From positions 1 to 31,140 of the IMG/VR virus record IMGVR_UViG_3300042888_001476: DNA of 31,140 nucleotides, one strand, 5' to 3'. The notes beneath the pieces were generated by a model. That model saw only the letters and a list, made by a program, of their open reading frames with translations. It searched no databases and was not told the DNA's origin. Position numbers and translations under genes: made by a program. Each line of letters opens with the position of its first letter. Positions within the stretch are counted from its first letter, which is position 1. Source of the DNA: a virus. This document shows positions 5,702 to 13,458 of this stretch, piece after piece.

Positions 5702-5707
5702 AATGTA
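5702..5707 (-). promoter_or_regulatory. -10-like hexamer of the endo VII gene
   Basis: TACATT on the minus strand, six bases before the ATG at 5695. No good -35 is found. It fits the leaderless pattern seen at three other starts in this part. Confidence 0.4.
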
Positions 5708-6225
5708 ATTGAACTTTCAACTATTCGCTCGAACTTACTTGCCACTAGCGATCTTGGCGAGTTACTTCGGTCGGTGTGACCCACGCAACACCCCACGCTC
5801 AAACTGGCAAGATCAGCCTCACGCTCAATCCCTCTCATTCGGCTTCTATAGGCTCTCTCAGGGCTTTACCCCCAGTACTGGAATAAGAACCCTATTCAGG
5901 GGGCGTTCGTTGCTCTGCGCCCATTCTATGGGGGGCAGTTTTCTGAGCCTGACACGCTCAGCCCCTCTTATCAGCGTGTACCAACTTGTCGGACAGATGT
6001 GGTTCAATTCTCTTAGTAGCGCACTCGATGTGTGACTTTCGATCTCAGAATCCTCTAGGGGCAGATTGAAAAATCATTCATAGTGAAAAAAGCGAATCGT
6101 TAAAACTGGTAACAGGCTTTAACAATAATTAAATAATAAATAAACATCGGTGATACCTGTAAGCCCAACCTGCGAAAGATTTCTCACAGTTTGACGAGAC
6201 AGTACTTGGCGTGGAGTGACGATCA

Positions 6226-6290
6226 ATTTATTTATTTATTTTTCATAGTGACTAAGAAACTGCGATTTATTTATTCGTCAGTATTTATTG
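6226..6290. repeat. AT-rich iterations (ATTT)n
   Basis: ATTTATTTATTTATTT at 6226-6241 and shorter ATTTATTTATT and TATTTATT copies up to 6290. They could be the easily melted part of an origin, but no binding-protein gene is identified. Confidence 0.45.
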
Positions 6291-6293
6291 CTT

Positions 6294-6329
6294 AATCAAT
6301 TACAAACTTTTTTCGGTGTGTAATTGATT
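6294..6329. repeat. 11-bp perfect inverted repeat
   Basis: AATCAATTACA (6294-6304) and TGTAATTGATT (6319-6329) with a 14-base T-rich loop. The stem extends by three more pairs, one of them G-U. It is strong for an AT-rich stretch. Confidence 0.55.
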
Positions 6330-6346
6330 GAGTTACTAAGTAAATA

Positions 6347-6377
6347 GTTATCAAGGAATAAGCGGTGAATTGATAAC
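6347..6377. repeat. Inverted repeat GTTATCAA / TTGATAAC
   Basis: Two perfect 8-base arms separated by 15 bases. The half-site also occurs at 5121-5141. Confidence 0.5.
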
Positions 6378-6643
6378 AACGAATTAAAGAATCGATCTGA
6401 TCATGCTTGCTACGGCGATGCGATTGTTCCAGTAAAACAATCAAGCGGTATTTCAAGGGCGCAGATTAACGATCAAGAAATTGATTGTGAATAGCAGTAG
6501 GGCTTAGGGAACGAAGTGCGGAGATCGTCATGTAACTAGTGACGGAATGTCTCTACTAGTGAGTGCAGGTGGTAATCAATCCAACCGATTGCACATTGAA
6601 ACTAGTTACAACAAAAACGATCAGCACTTCTGCTTATGTGTTA

Positions 6644-6698
6644 ATAGTGATCGATCATCATAAACAATCAGCGAATTGTCTTGATGATCGATCGCTAT
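6644..6698. repeat. 17-bp inverted repeat containing GATCGATCATCA
   Basis: The arms 6644-6660 and 6682-6698 pair over 17 bases with one G-U, the inner 12 (GATCGATCATCA / TGATGATCGATC) being perfect. The loop is 21 bases. No T run follows, so a binding site or RNA structure is more likely than a terminator. Confidence 0.6.
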
Positions 6699-6721
6699 GA
6701 ATACATAACTCGATGTATTCA
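6698..6721. repeat. 9-bp hairpin TGAATACAT / ATGTATTCA
   Basis: A perfect 9-base dyad with a 6-base loop, touching the 17-bp stem just before it. It lies 38 bases ahead of the first plus-strand start codon, so it could be in the leader RNA or be an operator. Confidence 0.5.
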
Positions 6722-6758
6722 ATTCCACTAGTAACTACAAAAGGAAACGGAAAACAAA

Positions 6759-6920
6759 ATGAAACAACAAACATTCACTACAAAAGAGGGCAAGGTAATT
6801 GCTCGCGGTCGCTTGACAGAGTTAACAACTGATCTTCTGCTTAACAACGGAACTCGCTTCTACTCAACTCAATCTGACAACTACAAACTCAACATAATTA
6901 ACAAGGCGGTAAAGAAGTGA
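6759..6920 (+). CDS. 53-residue hypothetical protein
   Basis: First gene of the plus arm. A ribosome site AAAGGAAACGGAA lies ahead of the ATG. The product starts MKQQTFTTKEGKVIARGRL and is mixed charged, with a likely beta-strand end (RFYSTQSDNYKLNIIN). No family is recognised. Its TGA overlaps the GTG of the next gene. Confidence 0.7.
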   Translation: MKQQTFTTKEGKVIARGRLTELTTDLLLNNGTRFYSTQSDNYKLNIINKAVKK

Positions 6921-7033
6921 CGATTATTCTTGATTGCGCTATCTGCGCTAAACCTTCAACTGATCTGTGGTTCGTAAAACTAAATGACAAACCTGCACTT
7001 ATCTGTCGACTATGTAATGGAGAAACTAAATGA
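6917..7033 (+). CDS. 38-residue zinc-finger mini-protein
   Basis: GTG start, overlapping the previous stop as GTGA, and ending in an ATGA overlap with the next gene. Two Cys-x2-Cys pairs (CAIC and CRLC, C7/C10 and C30/C33) make a small zinc ribbon. Function is unknown. Confidence 0.65.
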   Translation: MTIILDCAICAKPSTDLWFVKLNDKPALICRLCNGETK

Positions 7034-7326
7034 CAACAACACGAACATCAAACACAAAGGCTGGCGATCTAATTGCCAGTCGCGTTGGCTTTACTGGTAA
7101 CAACCTCTACGGCGTTGTGACTTCATTAGATGACCCTGCTTACGACTTCGGCGCACTTCCACAAGAGTTTCGAGATCAAATGCAATTAGATCGACCTGAC
7201 TTCATTGTGTACTCGTATTCGACACCGATCGCTTGGCATTCTTATAGCGGTTGGTTTATGCCTAACTGCAAATACTCAGTAACAACATCAAAACATCAAA
7301 ACTATGTACGAAGGGCGGTTGCATAA
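7030..7326 (+). CDS. 98-residue phage hypothetical protein
   Basis: It contains IVYSYSTPIAWHS and, near the C-terminus, YSVTTSKHQNYVRRA, a pattern I associate with a small conserved phage family in which a mostly beta protein ends in TTSKH..xVRRA. I cannot assign an activity. The ATG overlaps the stop of the zinc-finger gene. No signal peptide. Confidence 0.75.
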   Translation: MTTTRTSNTKAGDLIASRVGFTGNNLYGVVTSLDDPAYDFGALPQEFRDQMQLDRPDFIVYSYSTPIAWHSYSGWFMPNCKYSVTTSKHQNYVRRAVA

Positions 7327-7327
7327 C

Positions 7328-7609
7328 ATGGGTCGACTACACGCAGAGGAATTAGCAAGCGGTGAGTTTGTTATTGATCTCGAACAACAATTAGCAATTC
7401 ACTTCTCTAGTAATTGCTATCCACCCATACCTTCATTCATGATCGCCGTTGCTCAGGAAGCAATCAAGGCGGTTAACGCCGAGCAATACGATCTCGAAAT
7501 TGAATTACCTGCTGGTGTTCAATTTCGTAACTCAACAACTGTTACTGCGATCAACGCGGTTGACTGCTTGTTTCTTGGTGCTTGGATTAACAGAGATGAG
7601 GATTACTAA
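7328..7609 (+). CDS. 93-residue hypothetical protein
   Basis: I chose the ATG at 7328, just after the stop of the preceding gene, over one at 7304 that lies inside it. The product (MGRLHAEELASGEF...) is acidic with a helical middle (MIAVAQEAIKAVNAEQ) and ends with many charged residues. No known domain. Confidence 0.7.
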   Translation: MGRLHAEELASGEFVIDLEQQLAIHFSSNCYPPIPSFMIAVAQEAIKAVNAEQYDLEIELPAGVQFRNSTTVTAINAVDCLFLGAWINRDEDY

Positions 7610-7705
7610 ATGACGATCTTTCTTATTGCAGTAATCGCTGGCGTTATCGGTGTACTGATCGAAAACTTATTTCACGAACTCTCACAAAAGAATCGGGGTA
7701 TCTAG
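7610..7705 (+). CDS. 31-residue membrane peptide
   Basis: MTIFLIAVIAGVIGVLIENL is a single hydrophobic span followed by a short basic tail. The ATG directly follows the TAA upstream, and its TAG shares a base with the GTG of the next gene. Likely a translated micro-protein of the membrane; role unknown. Confidence 0.5.
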   Translation: MTIFLIAVIAGVIGVLIENLFHELSQKNRGI

Positions 7706-7971
7706 TGAGCCAATTCAATCTCGATGAACTCGGATTACTTCACACTATGGTTGAGGTGTCTTTAGAAAACGGATTAGAAAATGATGCACCTGCAAAAATC
7801 GTTGAGGTATTGCGATCTGTGCTTTCAAAACTACAACCGCTTATTGAAGCAGAGTGCAACATCTTCAATGAGTTTCAAGAGTTAACAACTCAACTCGATG
7901 ATCTGCACCTTGCATCAAAGATCATTGTAAAAAATCCTGATGCAGTTACAACCGACTACCAAACAAACTAA
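7705..7971 (+). CDS. 88-residue helical hypothetical protein
   Basis: GTG start. The protein is acidic and mostly helical (LDELGLLHTMVEVSL, KIVEVLRSVLSKLQPL), with no domain known to me. It is located directly ahead of the MoxR-like ATPase, with a 24-base gap holding a ribosome site (AGAGAAACGGAA). Confidence 0.7.
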   Translation: MSQFNLDELGLLHTMVEVSLENGLENDAPAKIVEVLRSVLSKLQPLIEAECNIFNEFQELTTQLDDLHLASKIIVKNPDAVTTDYQTN

Positions 7972-7995
7972 TCACCTAGAGAAACGGAACATCAC

Positions 7996-8877
7996 ATGAC
8001 TACAGAAAACAAATCCCTATTCATTCCTACATTAGAAAAGACATCGCACTACATACCACGCACCTTTATTGGTGGCGTTACAGAAGATGCCATGTACGAC
8101 TTCGCACTCGCTAACAACATGAACATTCTTATTGAGGGCGATGCTGGAACTGGTAAAACAACTTCGGCTCTTGCATACGCATCAAAGCGACACATGAACT
8201 TCTTCGCTGTTCCATGTAACTCTGCAATCGACTTCACACAACTAATCGGTGGCTTGTTCCCTGATGCTGACGGCAAACTAAAGTGGGTTGACGGCGCGAT
8301 CACAAAGATCGTTCGTGAGGGTGGCTTGCTACTTATCAACGAACTCAACAATGCGCCAAAGAACTTGTCTCAGTACCTCATGTCACTACTTGATGATCGC
8401 CGTTCAATTACTCTCATGTCACATGACAACGAAGTAATTACTGCTCACCCTGATCTATTAGTGGTTGCAGATCAAAATCCAAATTACAGAGGAACTCAGT
8501 TACTCAATGAGGCGTGGAAAGATCGCTTCGAAGTTAAATTGCGATTTGATTACGACAACACTATTGAAAAGAAGATCATCACATCATCTTCTCTACTGGA
8601 ACTTGCAAACGGAATGCGATCAACATCTCGCAGAGAAGATCACGCATCAGATCGTGGAACTATCTTCGAGACACCAGTATCACCACGCATTCTAAAAACT
8701 TTCGAGAAGTTAGCGAAGGGCTTGTCATTCGATTTTGCTTGCGATGTATTCGTAAACAACTTCTCTGATGAGGAACGCCCTGCGGTCAAGATGCTTCTTG
8801 AAGGAACTTCATACAACATTCGAGAAGAACTCGGACTCGATGCTGAAAAGATTACAACCGAACACGCAAACGCCTAA
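7996..8877 (+). CDS. MoxR/CobS-like AAA+ ATPase
   Basis: A 293-residue AAA+ ATPase. Walker A is GDAGTGKTT at 48-56; Walker B reads LLLINELNNAP at 111-121, with Asn where Asp is usual but the catalytic Glu kept; VVADQNPNYRG (around 155-165) is sensor 1. The segment NEAWKDRF and the later arginine match the MoxR, CobS and NirQ group. These ATPases work with a VWA-domain partner to remodel or load metal into another protein, and the next gene (10 bases on) is just such a partner. In phages such pairs are common, and the target is not known. Confidence 0.88.
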   Translation: MTTENKSLFIPTLEKTSHYIPRTFIGGVTEDAMYDFALANNMNILIEGDAGTGKTTSALAYASKRHMNFFAVPCNSAIDFTQLIGGLFPDADGKLKWVDGAITKIVREGGLLLINELNNAPKNLSQYLMSLLDDRRSITLMSHDNEVITAHPDLLVVADQNPNYRGTQLLNEAWKDRFEVKLRFDYDNTIEKKIITSSSLLELANGMRSTSRREDHASDRGTIFETPVSPRILKTFEKLAKGLSFDFACDVFVNNFSDEERPAVKMLLEGTSYNIREELGLDAEKITTEHANA

Positions 8878-8886
8878 GGAGTAACA

Positions 8887-10836
8887 ATGGATTACAACGA
8901 TGCAGTCGCAGATTGGGAACTCGACATTCTCGGTGAGACTCGTGAGTCACTACGATCACAAGCGATCAAGGCAGAAGAGAAGAAGCAACGACTAGAACGA
9001 TTCACACAATTTTTCGGTCGTGTTAATTCTGCATTCACTTTCCGCAAAGTGATTGTCAATGTGGAACATTCGACAATGGAAGCACCTGCTTGGTCAGGTG
9101 CATCAACTGTCACTTTCAACTCTCGTGTCATTGGTGACCTTAACGATGCAAAATCAATCGCTGGTGTTAAGGGGCTTGATCTTCACGAGATCAGTCACAT
9201 CTTGTACACATCTCGTGAAGGTTCAGAACTCTTCGATTATGTACGCGATAACAATTACTTCATGGCGTATAACGCACTTGAAGATCAGAGAATTGAAACT
9301 CTCTTTACTGCAAAGTATCCGTCAACGATTGATTGGTTTACTGCCACGATCTTGATTCACTTCGTAGATAACAAAGAGGCATTCACTAACTCTTATGCGC
9401 TATTGCGTGGTCGTAGATACCTTCCTGTGGAGTTAAGAGCCCAGTCTCGTAACGCCTACCCTCATCAAGATCAGATCGATGAATTGTGTGCAGTAGTAGA
9501 TCAATACCGCACTCTTCTCTTCCCTGCTGATACTGAAAAAGGAAAGGAATTGATTGCGCGATTCCATGATCTATTGCCAAAGAGTGACGGCACAGGCACA
9601 GGTACAGGTACAGGCACAGGTCATGGCGAGAGCGAGTCTCTGCGCCCTGCACAGGCTGGTGAAGAGGGCGATGTAATCGTTCGTATCAATGACCCATTCG
9701 GTCATGGCAAGCGACCACAAGAGGGCTTGGAGTCCTCTGCTGATTCACGACCTGAGCCACCACGAAAGCAACAAAAAGATCGTGATCGTTCACAACAACT
9801 AGACAAAGAAGATGATGCAGAACTGGCTGAAAAGTTAAAGTCAAAACCTGTAATCGATGTCGACATCAACGACATTGATTTTGGTGATGAAGATTCAGAT
9901 CAGGATTCAGATCAAGATTCAGATCAACCTTCTAACTCTGCTGGTGATTCTGCTGGCGATCTAATCAACACATTGATTGAAGATTTACTAGAAAACATTC
10001 TTGATTCTAATGAAACTGAAATCAATAACATCTTGCGACAGATCGGTGGCTTACCTTCTCTTGCTACCAATAATTCAAGAGAGCCTGAGTCAAATGAGTT
10101 TCGTGATCTAACGCCTGATGCAAATACTTTCCAAGCATCGCTTTCTTTCGGTCGTGAATTAGAAAGATTGAAAGCATCATTCGACCCTGCATGGGATAAG
10201 TACGAGTCACAAGGTCGCTTGTCTGCACATCGCTACCTTCGTGGTGATGATCTTGATTCTGTATTCGATCAATGGAATGAGGGTCGTGAAGATGCGACTG
10301 AGATTGAATGCGTGATCTTGTTAGACAACTCAGGTTCAATGTCAGGTAGCAAAGCCTCTTCTGCTTACAAAGCCATGTACGCAATTAAGAAGGCACTTGA
10401 TCGAGTAAATGCAAATACAACTGTTATCACTTTCAATGATCGTGCTAACACTCTCTATCGTGCAACTGATCGTGCAACTAGCACGATTCGTGATGCTGGT
10501 ACTGGTGGCGGTACATCAGCAGATGAAGCGATTAAGTACGCAACTAAATTGCTTGCTGAAACTGAGAAGCCTGTTCGTATCTTCTTCGCAATTACTGACG
10601 GAGAGTGGTCGGGCAATCAAGATGTAAATCACGAAACAATTAAGCGCATGGCTCGTGCTGGTGTGCTTACTGCATTCGCGTACATTCCTGAAAGTGGAGA
10701 AACAGTAGAACCGCTTACAGATCAGAGATCGCACTATTGCGAGATCGCTTCTGTAATTCGTAATCCATTCGATCTTGTTTACATGGCGAAATCAATCGTG
10801 AAGTACGCGATCTCTCGCCGTCTCGTAAACAACTAA
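8887..10836 (+). CDS. CobT-like VWA protein with HExxH motif
   Basis: A 649-residue protein and the natural partner of the MoxR-like ATPase. An N-terminal part has HEISH (100-104) with NALEDQRIE (129-137), the metalloprotease-like motif found in many phage and bacterial CobT-like proteins. The middle (about 220-370) is disordered and acidic, with GT and DSDQ repeats. The C-terminal VWA domain has the MIDAS motif DNSGS at 480-484 and a later TDGEW. A ribosome site AAGGAG precedes the ATG. The pair likely forms a chelatase-type machine; substrate unknown. Confidence 0.87.
   Translation: MDYNDAVADWELDILGETRESLRSQAIKAEEKKQRLERFTQFFGRVNSAFTFRKVIVNVEHSTMEAPAWSGASTVTFNSRVIGDLNDAKSIAGVKGLDLHEISHILYTSREGSELFDYVRDNNYFMAYNALEDQRIETLFTAKYPSTIDWFTATILIHFVDNKEAFTNSYALLRGRRYLPVELRAQSRNAYPHQDQIDELCAVVDQYRTLLFPADTEKGKELIARFHDLLPKSDGTGTGTGTGTGHGESESLRPAQAGEEGDVIVRINDPFGHGKRPQEGLESSADSRPEPPRKQQKDRDRSQQLDKEDDAELAEKLKSKPVIDVDINDIDFGDEDSDQDSDQDSDQPSNSAGDSAGDLINTLIEDLLENILDSNETEINNILRQIGGLPSLATNNSREPESNEFRDLTPDANTFQASLSFGRELERLKASFDPAWDKYESQGRLSAHRYLRGDDLDSVFDQWNEGREDATEIECVILLDNSGSMSGSKASSAYKAMYAIKKALDRVNANTTVITFNDRANTLYRATDRATSTIRDAGTGGGTSADEAIKYATKLLAETEKPVRIFFAITDGEWSGNQDVNHETIKRMARAGVLTAFAYIPESGETVEPLTDQRSHYCEIASVIRNPFDLVYMAKSIVKYAISRRLVNN
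9589..9618 (+). repeat. Hexamer repeat GG[C/T]ACA, five units
   Basis: Five tandem units of GGYACA encode (Gly-Thr)n inside the linker of the VWA protein. They mark a flexible, slippage-prone stretch. Confidence 0.8.
9892..9927 (+). repeat. 12-base repeat encoding DSDQ, three units
   Basis: GATTCAGATCAG/A repeated three times in frame (9892-9903, 9904-9915, 9916-9927). It makes an acidic linker in the VWA protein. Confidence 0.85.
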
Positions 10837-10857
10837 CTGTCACTCTCTAGGTGACTC

Positions 10858-10897
10858 GGTGTGGTGCGTTACTCGTGGAAGGCTGGCGCACCACACC
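10858..10897 (+). terminator. 11-bp hairpin after the VWA gene
   Basis: GGTGTGGTGCG (10858-10868) pairs perfectly with CGCACCACACC (10887-10897), loop 18 bases. No T run follows. It may end transcription by another route, block the passing RNA polymerase, or guard the 3' end of the MoxR-VWA message. Confidence 0.45.
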
Positions 10898-10931
10898 ACT
10901 CAAAACAATTACAACTAAGGAGAATAAATAA

Positions 10932-11549
10932 ATGAAATCAGCAGAACTCAAAGTAGGTATTAAGTACGGCGTTATTCCTTCATGGGATTATTCATCATCA
11001 GATAAGAAAGACCCGACAAAGGTTGGCAGACGAGCAGTCGCTAATGCGGAGTTAGTGTCACTAGAAAAATACGAGTACAAGGTGTATCGATCAGATAAAT
11101 CTGATGATGCTCAATTCACACCAGCACCAAAGGGAAGTAGATCAGTCGGTTACATCGTCAAATCTTCTGATTGGGCTGGTAATACGCAAGGAGAGATTTA
11201 CTGGATAGCAAGAGCGCAGGACATTGTTGCTGAGTATGCAACTCTTGAAACTCGTTGGACTACCGAAGAAGCCGAAGAGAAACTTCGTGAGGCTCAATGG
11301 AAGGCAGAGCGTGAAGCGAAAGAGCAACAAGAGCGCATAGAAAAAGATAATGCTCAACGATCTATTGATGCGGTCAAAGAGTCACTTCGATCAATTATTG
11401 GAAATCGTGCAGACAAACTCGATTTCGAGATTCGCAATCGCCGTCAAGAAAACGGAGATTACAAACTAAGCGGTGCTTGCACTATTGATGTACGCACTCT
11501 TCAATCACTAATCGAGAAGGTTCTCGAAGCGAGAGACATGGTGGCATAA
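10932..11549 (+). CDS. 205-residue hypothetical protein with coiled coil
   Basis: A ribosome site AAGGAG lies 9 bases before the ATG. The N-terminal half contains beta-type segments and YIVKSSDW; residues about 108-145 are a charged coiled coil (EEAEEKLREAQWKAEREAKEQ); the C-terminal part is alpha/beta. I do not recognise the family. It is followed without gap by the next gene. Confidence 0.75.
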   Translation: MKSAELKVGIKYGVIPSWDYSSSDKKDPTKVGRRAVANAELVSLEKYEYKVYRSDKSDDAQFTPAPKGSRSVGYIVKSSDWAGNTQGEIYWIARAQDIVAEYATLETRWTTEEAEEKLREAQWKAEREAKEQQERIEKDNAQRSIDAVKESLRSIIGNRADKLDFEIRNRRQENGDYKLSGACTIDVRTLQSLIEKVLEARDMVA

Positions 11550-12257
11550 ATGAGTTACTTTTTAGATCGATTTATAGAGGTTCAAGATCGCTATTACAAG
11601 AACTATCAAGGTTCTCAGCACTACTCAACATGGTTGCGTAACAAGCGGTTCGATCACATTATTGAACTAAAGCAATTACCGAACACCTATCAAGAGGTTG
11701 AATACAAAGGTCATTCGATCATCGTGCAGGGCATTCACTATGTGTGGTGTGACATCTTCGATGTAAATGGACTTCCATTCACTCATTCACCTGAGTTTGC
11801 ATCGGACATCGCAACTCGTGGTGATCTTCAATTCAATACAGTCTTTCTTGCATGGGCTTGGAGAGTCGGTGGCAAAGATTCAGACAAGGCGTTGAACTGG
11901 AATAGTGAGAATGCAGTTATCTGCGGTAATCATTCATCAGACAAGATCGAGAAAACAATCAAACTCGCAAAGAAGCGCATCGATCTTGAAGCAAAGATCG
12001 TTGCGGTTGCAGATCAATTAATCGCTATGGCTAACGAGCGAATGACTTACGCATCAAACATGAGTGACTTCACGCCATACAACGCAGTAATCAATGATGA
12101 AGTGTTTATTCAGGGTCATGGTCGACTTCGTAAGGGCATCATCGTTGAGACAACTGGTTCACGATTTATTGTTGCTTATGTAACACCTTCTAATCACAAT
12201 GACCTGAAATACAAAACACTTCCACTTAGTCGCTTATACAGAAAGGTAGATGCGTGA
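11550..12257 (+). CDS. 235-residue hypothetical protein
   Basis: The ATG begins right after the previous TAA. The protein has aromatic-rich N-terminal segments (FIEVQDRYYKNYQG) and a central helical stretch (KIEKTIKLAKKRIDLEAKIVAVADQL), with a beta-like C-terminus. No motif of known function. Its stop overlaps the GTG of the HNH gene. Confidence 0.75.
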   Translation: MSYFLDRFIEVQDRYYKNYQGSQHYSTWLRNKRFDHIIELKQLPNTYQEVEYKGHSIIVQGIHYVWCDIFDVNGLPFTHSPEFASDIATRGDLQFNTVFLAWAWRVGGKDSDKALNWNSENAVICGNHSSDKIEKTIKLAKKRIDLEAKIVAVADQLIAMANERMTYASNMSDFTPYNAVINDEVFIQGHGRLRKGIIVETTGSRFIVAYVTPSNHNDLKYKTLPLSRLYRKVDA

Positions 12258-12730
12258 CAACTAAAAACAGAAAGTCTGCAAAAACTATTGAGCGAGAAAA
12301 CTTTCTTGCTATTGGAGTCAAGGAATGCAAGAAGTGTGACAACCTCTATGTGCTAAGTGACTTTCGACCTGCTAAAACTAAGTCGGGAGTTACTGCGTAT
12401 TGCAGACCTTGTGAAGATGCGTACAAAGTAGAGTGGCACTTGAAGCGCAGGGTTCAGATCAAAGAGTGGATTTACAACCACTTGAAATCTAACCCTTGCG
12501 TTGATTGTGGTGAGACAGATGTGCTTGCACTCGACTTCGACCATGTAAGAGGCGCACAAAAGCGATACAACATCGCTCACGCATTCATGCTAACTGGCAT
12601 GACTGTAAAGAAGTTAGAAACTGAGATCGCAAAGTGTGATGTCAGATGCGGTAAGTGTCACCGAATAAGGACACACATGGCTAGTAAGTCATGGAAGTAC
12701 AGAATGGCTATCGAAAAGGGAGATGCTTAA
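12254..12730 (+). CDS. HNH endonuclease with N-terminal zinc ribbon
   Basis: A 158-residue protein from a GTG overlapping the previous stop as GTGA. An N-terminal zinc ribbon is formed by C25/C28 and C50/C53. The HNH part has CVDC (C82, C85), DFDHV (94-98) and CxxxCxxCH (128-136). This is the short group I-type HNH fold common in phages. It is in the middle of the plus operon and is not inside an intron, so it is a free-standing nuclease. Confidence 0.82.
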   Translation: MTTKNRKSAKTIERENFLAIGVKECKKCDNLYVLSDFRPAKTKSGVTAYCRPCEDAYKVEWHLKRRVQIKEWIYNHLKSNPCVDCGETDVLALDFDHVRGAQKRYNIAHAFMLTGMTVKKLETEIAKCDVRCGKCHRIRTHMASKSWKYRMAIEKGDA

Positions 12731-12898
12731 TTGTTAACTGTTAGAGGTTGGATAGTGCTGGTTGTTATTCCAGTATTGATCTTGGTATCGCTATTTACTT
12801 ATGCAACTCGTGATGTCTGCTATGTGGGCGAGAGTGGCAACTTCTTGGGCTATGGCTCATGTACTGAAATGATCGATAAAGTGATTAGAGATAAATAA
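12731..12898 (+). CDS. 55-residue membrane protein
   Basis: A TTG start straight after the HNH stop gives MLTVRGWIVLVVIPVLILVSLF, one membrane span, then a short extracellular-type part with two Cys (CYVGES...SCTEM). It ends where the next gene begins. The start choice is not certain because TTG is weak, but the frame is otherwise well packed. Confidence 0.5.
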   Translation: MLTVRGWIVLVVIPVLILVSLFTYATRDVCYVGESGNFLGYGSCTEMIDKVIRDK

Positions 12899-13072
12899 AT
12901 GACTGAAAGTATCTATTGGAAATCAGACATTGATTCCAACACAGTACTCATGCGGTGTTGTGATGAGATTCAGTTTGAGTATTACTGCACCACTTGTGGT
13001 GAAAAGGGTGGTTGCTATTACTGCGACTTTAATCCTGCTGAACCCTGCGAATGTATAGAGGAAGGTAAGTAA
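12899..13072 (+). CDS. 57-residue Cys-rich protein
   Basis: Eleven Cys in 57 residues (CC at 20-21, CTTC, CYYC, CEC), suggesting two zinc sites. It begins at the ATG immediately after the previous stop and its stop touches the next start. Function unknown. Confidence 0.65.
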   Translation: MTESIYWKSDIDSNTVLMRCCDEIQFEYYCTTCGEKGGCYYCDFNPAEPCECIEEGK

Positions 13073-13294
13073 ATGATTGCAACTGCAAAAGAAGCAGTAG
13101 AGATGCTTGAAAAAATGTACGCAACAGACATGAGTGAAGAACTCGTAATTACTTGGTGGGATTCAGCAGACTTTGAGGGTCGTGATCTCGATAAGGCGTT
13201 CAATGTCTGTGATGATGCACTCGATGTCTGTATCGGACACATCAGCGATACAGTCGCAGATTTTGTACCTGCAATAAGTGAAGGGGAAAACTAA
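13073..13294 (+). CDS. 73-residue acidic protein
   Basis: A strongly acidic, mostly helical product (MIATAKEAVEMLEKMYATDM...) of unknown family. Acidic small proteins of phages can mimic DNA, but there is no evidence for that here. The stop overlaps the next start as TAATG. Confidence 0.65.
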   Translation: MIATAKEAVEMLEKMYATDMSEELVITWWDSADFEGRDLDKAFNVCDDALDVCIGHISDTVADFVPAISEGEN

Positions 13295-13458
13295 TGACTA
13301 CATTCACAATAACTGCCGAAGTAGATCAACAATGGTTCGAGATACTCGGTCAGATCACAAGACACCAAGAGGGATTCGTATGGTGTGATGTAACAACAAC
13401 TGATGATCGTGTATTGCGAACTGCATCAAACGGAACTCAATTCTTAGGAGATAACTAA
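13294..13458 (+). CDS. 54-residue hypothetical protein
   Basis: MTTFTITAEVDQQWFEIL followed by a beta-rich part. It shares the base A with the stop upstream (TAATG), and ends in another TAATG. No family. Confidence 0.6.
   Translation: MTTFTITAEVDQQWFEILGQITRHQEGFVWCDVTTTDDRVLRTASNGTQFLGDN

Larger units (their letters stand above)
6535..6732. repeat. Cluster of four ACTAGT palindromes
   Basis: ACTAGT starts at 6535, 6555, 6601 and 6727, within 200 bases, just before the first plus-strand gene. The flanks share a pattern, roughly ACTAGTnAC. They may be operators of the early promoter. Confidence 0.45.
5696..6758. other. Large non-coding control region, candidate replication origin
   Basis: About 1.06 kb without a supported gene, at the switch from minus-strand to plus-strand genes. 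The left half holds GC-rich dyads such as CCAGTACTGG (5872-5881). From about 6060 the DNA becomes AT-rich, with (ATTT)n iterations at 6226-6241 and 6264-6290, then dyads at 6294-6329, 6347-6377, 6644-6698 and 6698-6721, and four ACTAGT palindromes. Together this resembles an origin or a master control region. GATC is frequent here (about 13 by manual count). Confidence 0.5.

Noticed and set aside
5990-6015. GGTTCAATTC resembling a tRNA T-loop
   Set aside because: The flanks do not form the T-stem and no acceptor, D or anticodon arms could be found; no tRNA was found elsewhere either.
5709-6035. 108-codon plus-strand frame in the control region
   Set aside because: No ribosome site, no family, and composition unlike the neighbours; the stretch is better explained as non-coding.
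8049-8351. 100-codon minus-strand frame opposite the MoxR-like gene
   Set aside because: Antisense shadow of a gene with clear Walker motifs.
9589-9927. Short tandem repeats as a possible CRISPR or VNTR locus
   Set aside because: They are in frame and encode linker repeats (GT and DSDQ) of the VWA protein.
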